From the NCBI GenBank assembly GCA_035656335.1, contig DASRSS010000057.1, forward strand, positions 1 to 7,500: 7,500 nucleotides of DNA, given 5' to 3'. The position numbers and the translations under genes are program-made. Of the stretch, positions 5,871-7,500 are shown piece after piece; the stretch's first letter is position 1; every line of letters starts with the position of its first letter. The notes beneath the pieces were generated by a model. That model ran no database searches and was not told the origin of the DNA. It saw nothing but the letters and a program-made list of their open reading frames with translations. Source of the DNA: DASRSS01 sp035656335. GTDB lineage: Bacteria; Actinomycetota; Actinomycetes; Mycobacteriales; Jatrophihabitantaceae.

Positions 5871-6791
5871 TCAGTCCCCTGCCTCGATGCGCTCCAACAA
5901 CGTGTTGAGCTTGCGCTCGCTGTCCGCGTCGCCCGGCGTGTACACCTGCAGCCGGGTGCCCGCGCGTGGCGCCAGCCAGGTGTTCGTCGCGTCCAGCTTC
6001 AGCATGCCGACGAGCGGGTTCCGGAACCGCTTGCTCTTGTTCTCGATGCCCTGCACGTCGTGGCGCGCCCACAGCTCGGCGAACTCGGGCGATACCGCGC
6101 GCAGCCGCGCCACCAGACCCTTCCAGGACGGCTCGCTCACGTGCTCGGCCATGAGCACGCGCAGGTTCGCCGTCATCCGCATGGTGGCGTCGTCCCAGTC
6201 GACGATGACCTTGCGCCATGCGGGATCGGTGAACAGCAGCCAGAGGCAGTTGCGCTCCTCCATCGGGATCGCGTCGAGGTCGGCGATCAGCCGCGCGTAC
6301 ACGCGGTTGTAGGCGAGGATGTCGGCCTTGCCGTTGATCACGCACGCGGGGAACGGCTCGAGCTTGGCCAGCATGGTGTGCAGCTGCGGCGACACGGCAG
6401 CGCACTCGTTGGCCATCGCCGCGTCGGACGAGCCGGCCAGCCGGAACAGGTGCGCGCGCTCGTCCCGGTCGAGCAACAGCGTGCGGGCGATCGCCTCCAG
6501 CACCTGGTCGGACACCTTGATGTCGCGGCCCTGCTCGAGCCACGTGTACCAGGTGACGCCGACGCCGGCGAGCTGCGCGACCTCCTCGCGCCGCAGCCCG
6601 GGCGTGCGCCGGCGGCCGGCGACGGTGACACCGACCTGCGCCGGCGCGATGCGTTCGCGGCGGCTGCGCAGGAACGCCGACAGTTCGGCCCGGCGCAGCT
6701 CGTCCGGATCGCGACGAGTCGCCGGCGCGGAGCGCAGCTTGGTAGCGGAGCGAAGCTTGGTGGCGGAGCGCACCGGGGTAGCAGCGGTCAT
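5871..6791 (-). CDS. XRE-family regulator with MmyB-like ligand-binding domain
   Basis: A 306-aa protein. Residues 1-28 are a basic low-complexity tail with a tandem SATKLR repeat. A helix-turn-helix follows (about 33-95) with the signature block GRRRTPGLRREEVAQLAGVGVTWYTWLEQGRDI, shown by residues such as RREEVA (68-72) and WYTWLEQGR (81-89). Residues about 115-285 form a PAS-like MmyB ligand-binding domain; recognisable segments include INGKADILAYNRVY, the NCLWLLFTDP block and the C-terminal LAPRAGTRLQVYTPGD. Actinobacteria have many such regulators, usually next to a divergent oxidoreductase or exporter that they control, with a fatty acid or similar ligand proposed. The ATG 6791 start has only a weak AGG upstream. 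An in-frame GTG at 6773 has no ribosome site. It is coupled to the hydrolase downstream (1-nt gap) and divergent from the exporter gene. Confidence 0.9.
   Translation of the reverse strand: MTAATPVRSATKLRSATKLRSAPATRRDPDELRRAELSAFLRSRRERIAPAQVGVTVAGRRRTPGLRREEVAQLAGVGVTWYTWLEQGRDIKVSDQVLEAIARTLLLDRDERAHLFRLAGSSDAAMANECAAVSPQLHTMLAKLEPFPACVINGKADILAYNRVYARLIADLDAIPMEERNCLWLLFTDPAWRKVIVDWDDATMRMTANLRVLMAEHVSEPSWKGLVARLRAVSPEFAELWARHDVQGIENKSKRFRNPLVGMLKLDATNTWLAPRAGTRLQVYTPGDADSERKLNTLLERIEAGD
6727..6773 (-). repeat. 18-bp in-frame tandem repeat in the XRE gene (2.6 copies)
   Basis: Units at 6727-6744 and 6745-6762 differ at two positions, and a partial unit follows at 6763-6773 (plus-strand unit GCGGAGCGCAGCTTGGTA). 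Because the unit is a multiple of three it encodes repeated R-S-A-T-K-L near residues 8-22. It lies outside the DNA-binding domain, so copy number could vary without breaking the protein. Confidence 0.85.
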
Positions 6792-6821
6792 GCCGTCGAG
6801 CCTGCCGCATCCCCGCGGCGC

Positions 6822-6838
6822 TAGCCAGGTGCTGGCTA
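6822..6838. promoter_or_regulatory. 17-bp palindrome, candidate operator 1 (XRE/exporter intergenic)
   Basis: TAGCCAG-GTG-CTGGCTA is a perfect inverted repeat with a 3-base centre, 31 bases upstream of the XRE start. CCAGGT within it is also repeated inverted as ACCTGG at 6840-6845. The A/T-rich stretch 6836-6850 just to its right is the most likely -10 region for one or both divergent promoters, although I could not assign clean hexamers. Confidence 0.6.
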
Positions 6839-6856
6839 TACCTGGATAAACGCGCT

Positions 6857-6868
6857 CCTGGTACCAGG
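6857..6868. promoter_or_regulatory. 12-bp palindrome, candidate operator 2 (XRE/exporter intergenic)
   Basis: CCTGGTACCAGG is a perfect palindrome 26 bases before the exporter ATG. It shares the CCAGG/CCTGG half-site with operator 1, and the two centres are about 32.5 bp apart, close to three turns of the helix. Binding here would block the exporter promoter. Confidence 0.6.
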
Positions 6869-6894
6869 CTCATCCGGCCCGGACAGTAGCAGCC

Positions 6895-7500
6895 ATGACA
6901 GCAACATCCCTCGAGACGCGAACCGTCTCCCCCGTTCGCCGCCGGGCCACGACCGTGACACCGCTCGGCATGCTGGTCCTGCTGCTCGGCGCGTTCCTGC
7001 CGATGCTGGACTTCTTCATCGTCAACGTCGCGCTGCCCACCATCGACGGCACGCTGCACGCCTCCGCCCCGATGCTCGAGCTCGTCGTCGCCGGCTACGG
7101 CACCGCGTTCGCGGTCTCGCTCGTCGTCGGCGGACGCCTCGGCGACGCGCGCGGCCGACGGCGGCTGTTCACGGTCGGGCTGGCCGGCTTCACGCTCACG
7201 TCCGCGCTGTGCGGGCTCGCGCCGTCGGTCGGCGTGCTCATCGCGGCACGCGTGCTGCAGGGCGTGTCCGCCGCGCTGATCCAGCCGCAGGTGCTCGCCA
7301 CGTTCCAGGCCACGATGGAGGGCGAGGCGCGCAGCCGCGCGATCGGTCGCTACGCGGCCACCGGTGGCATCGCCGTCGTCATCGGCCAGCTGCTCGGCGG
7401 GCTGCTGCTGGACGCGAACATCGCCGGCACCACGTGGCGGCCGATCTTCCTGGTCAACGTCCCGGTCGGCCTGGTCGCGCTCGCGCTCGCACCGCGCGTC
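6895..7500 (+). CDS. MFS drug/proton antiporter, DHA2 (14-TM, EmrB/QacA-type), partial
   Basis: The first 202 codons are present and the frame is open to the right edge. A basic cytoplasmic N-tail (1-22) precedes membrane segments at roughly 25-47, 58-80, 92-110, 112-134, 153-173 and 183-200. Family motifs are all visible: D1 LDFFIVNVALPTI (38-50), motif A GGRLGDARGRRR (79-90) in the loop after TM2, motif B RVLQGVSAALIQPQ (119-132) in TM4, and the antiporter motif C region GGIAVVIGQLLGG (157-169) in TM5. In motif C the usual Gly-Pro reads Gly-Gln (Gln165), as in many actinobacterial DHA2 proteins. WRPIFLVNVPVG (181-192) is the usual start of TM6. It should export a hydrophobic drug or metabolite in exchange for protons; the substrate is unknown. 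The start ATG 6895 has only a weak purine stretch upstream; ATG 6970 would cut into TM1. Control by the divergent XRE protein is inferred from the shared palindromes. Confidence 0.92.
   Translation, partial: MTATSLETRTVSPVRRRATTVTPLGMLVLLLGAFLPMLDFFIVNVALPTIDGTLHASAPMLELVVAGYGTAFAVSLVVGGRLGDARGRRRLFTVGLAGFTLTSALCGLAPSVGVLIAARVLQGVSAALIQPQVLATFQATMEGEARSRAIGRYAATGGIAVVIGQLLGGLLLDANIAGTTWRPIFLVNVPVGLVALALAPRV

Noticed and set aside
5529..6824. 431-codon plus-strand frame opposite the hydrolase and XRE genes
   Set aside because: It spans two clearly coding genes on the other strand and shows no domain; shadow frame.
1..7500. Mobile element, phage remnant, CRISPR array or tRNA genes
   Set aside because: I saw no transposase or integrase, no terminal repeats, no spaced repeat array and no cloverleaf; base composition and coding style look even throughout.

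Overview
The window is very GC-rich, uses GTG starts, packs genes with 4-bp stop/start overlaps and carries perfect DasR-type operators. This points to a high-GC actinobacterium, perhaps of the Pseudonocardiales/Streptomyces kind; the genus cannot be fixed from the sequence. I found seven complete protein genes and two partial ones, no RNA genes, no insertion sequences and no CRISPR. No gap between genes exceeds about 150 bases. Most of the window is recognisable metabolic and regulatory gene content, not an unknown system.

Left part (1-2474): an amino-sugar (GlcNAc) control unit. On the minus strand, a DasR-like GntR/UTRA repressor gene overlaps nagA (GlcNAc-6-phosphate deacetylase) by 4 bp. 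Next comes the start of a lipoprotein gene that runs off the left edge, probably a sugar-binding component of an ABC transporter. Three DasR-responsive elements (dre) are visible. One near-perfect copy lies across the last codons of nagA and upstream of the lipoprotein gene, a degenerate one lies in the lipoprotein leader, and one lies between dasR and a divergent 54-aa zinc-ribbon gene. NagA makes glucosamine-6-phosphate, the known DasR effector in Streptomyces, so repressor, effector-forming enzyme and probable uptake protein form one loop.

Middle part (2517-5128): a PadR-family regulator gene is fused by a GTGA overlap to a full-length FadH-type 2,4-dienoyl-CoA reductase (FMN/4Fe-4S/FAD). 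The PadR promoter carries overlapping TTGCA/TGCAA inverted repeats and may give a leaderless transcript.

Right part (5228-7500): an XRE/MmyB-like regulator and a small metallo-beta-lactamase-fold hydrolase are read leftwards with a 1-nt gap. They are divergent from a DHA2-type drug/proton antiporter gene that runs off the right edge. Two CCAGG-containing palindromes sit in the shared promoter about three helical turns apart, the layout expected of a local regulator controlling an exporter.
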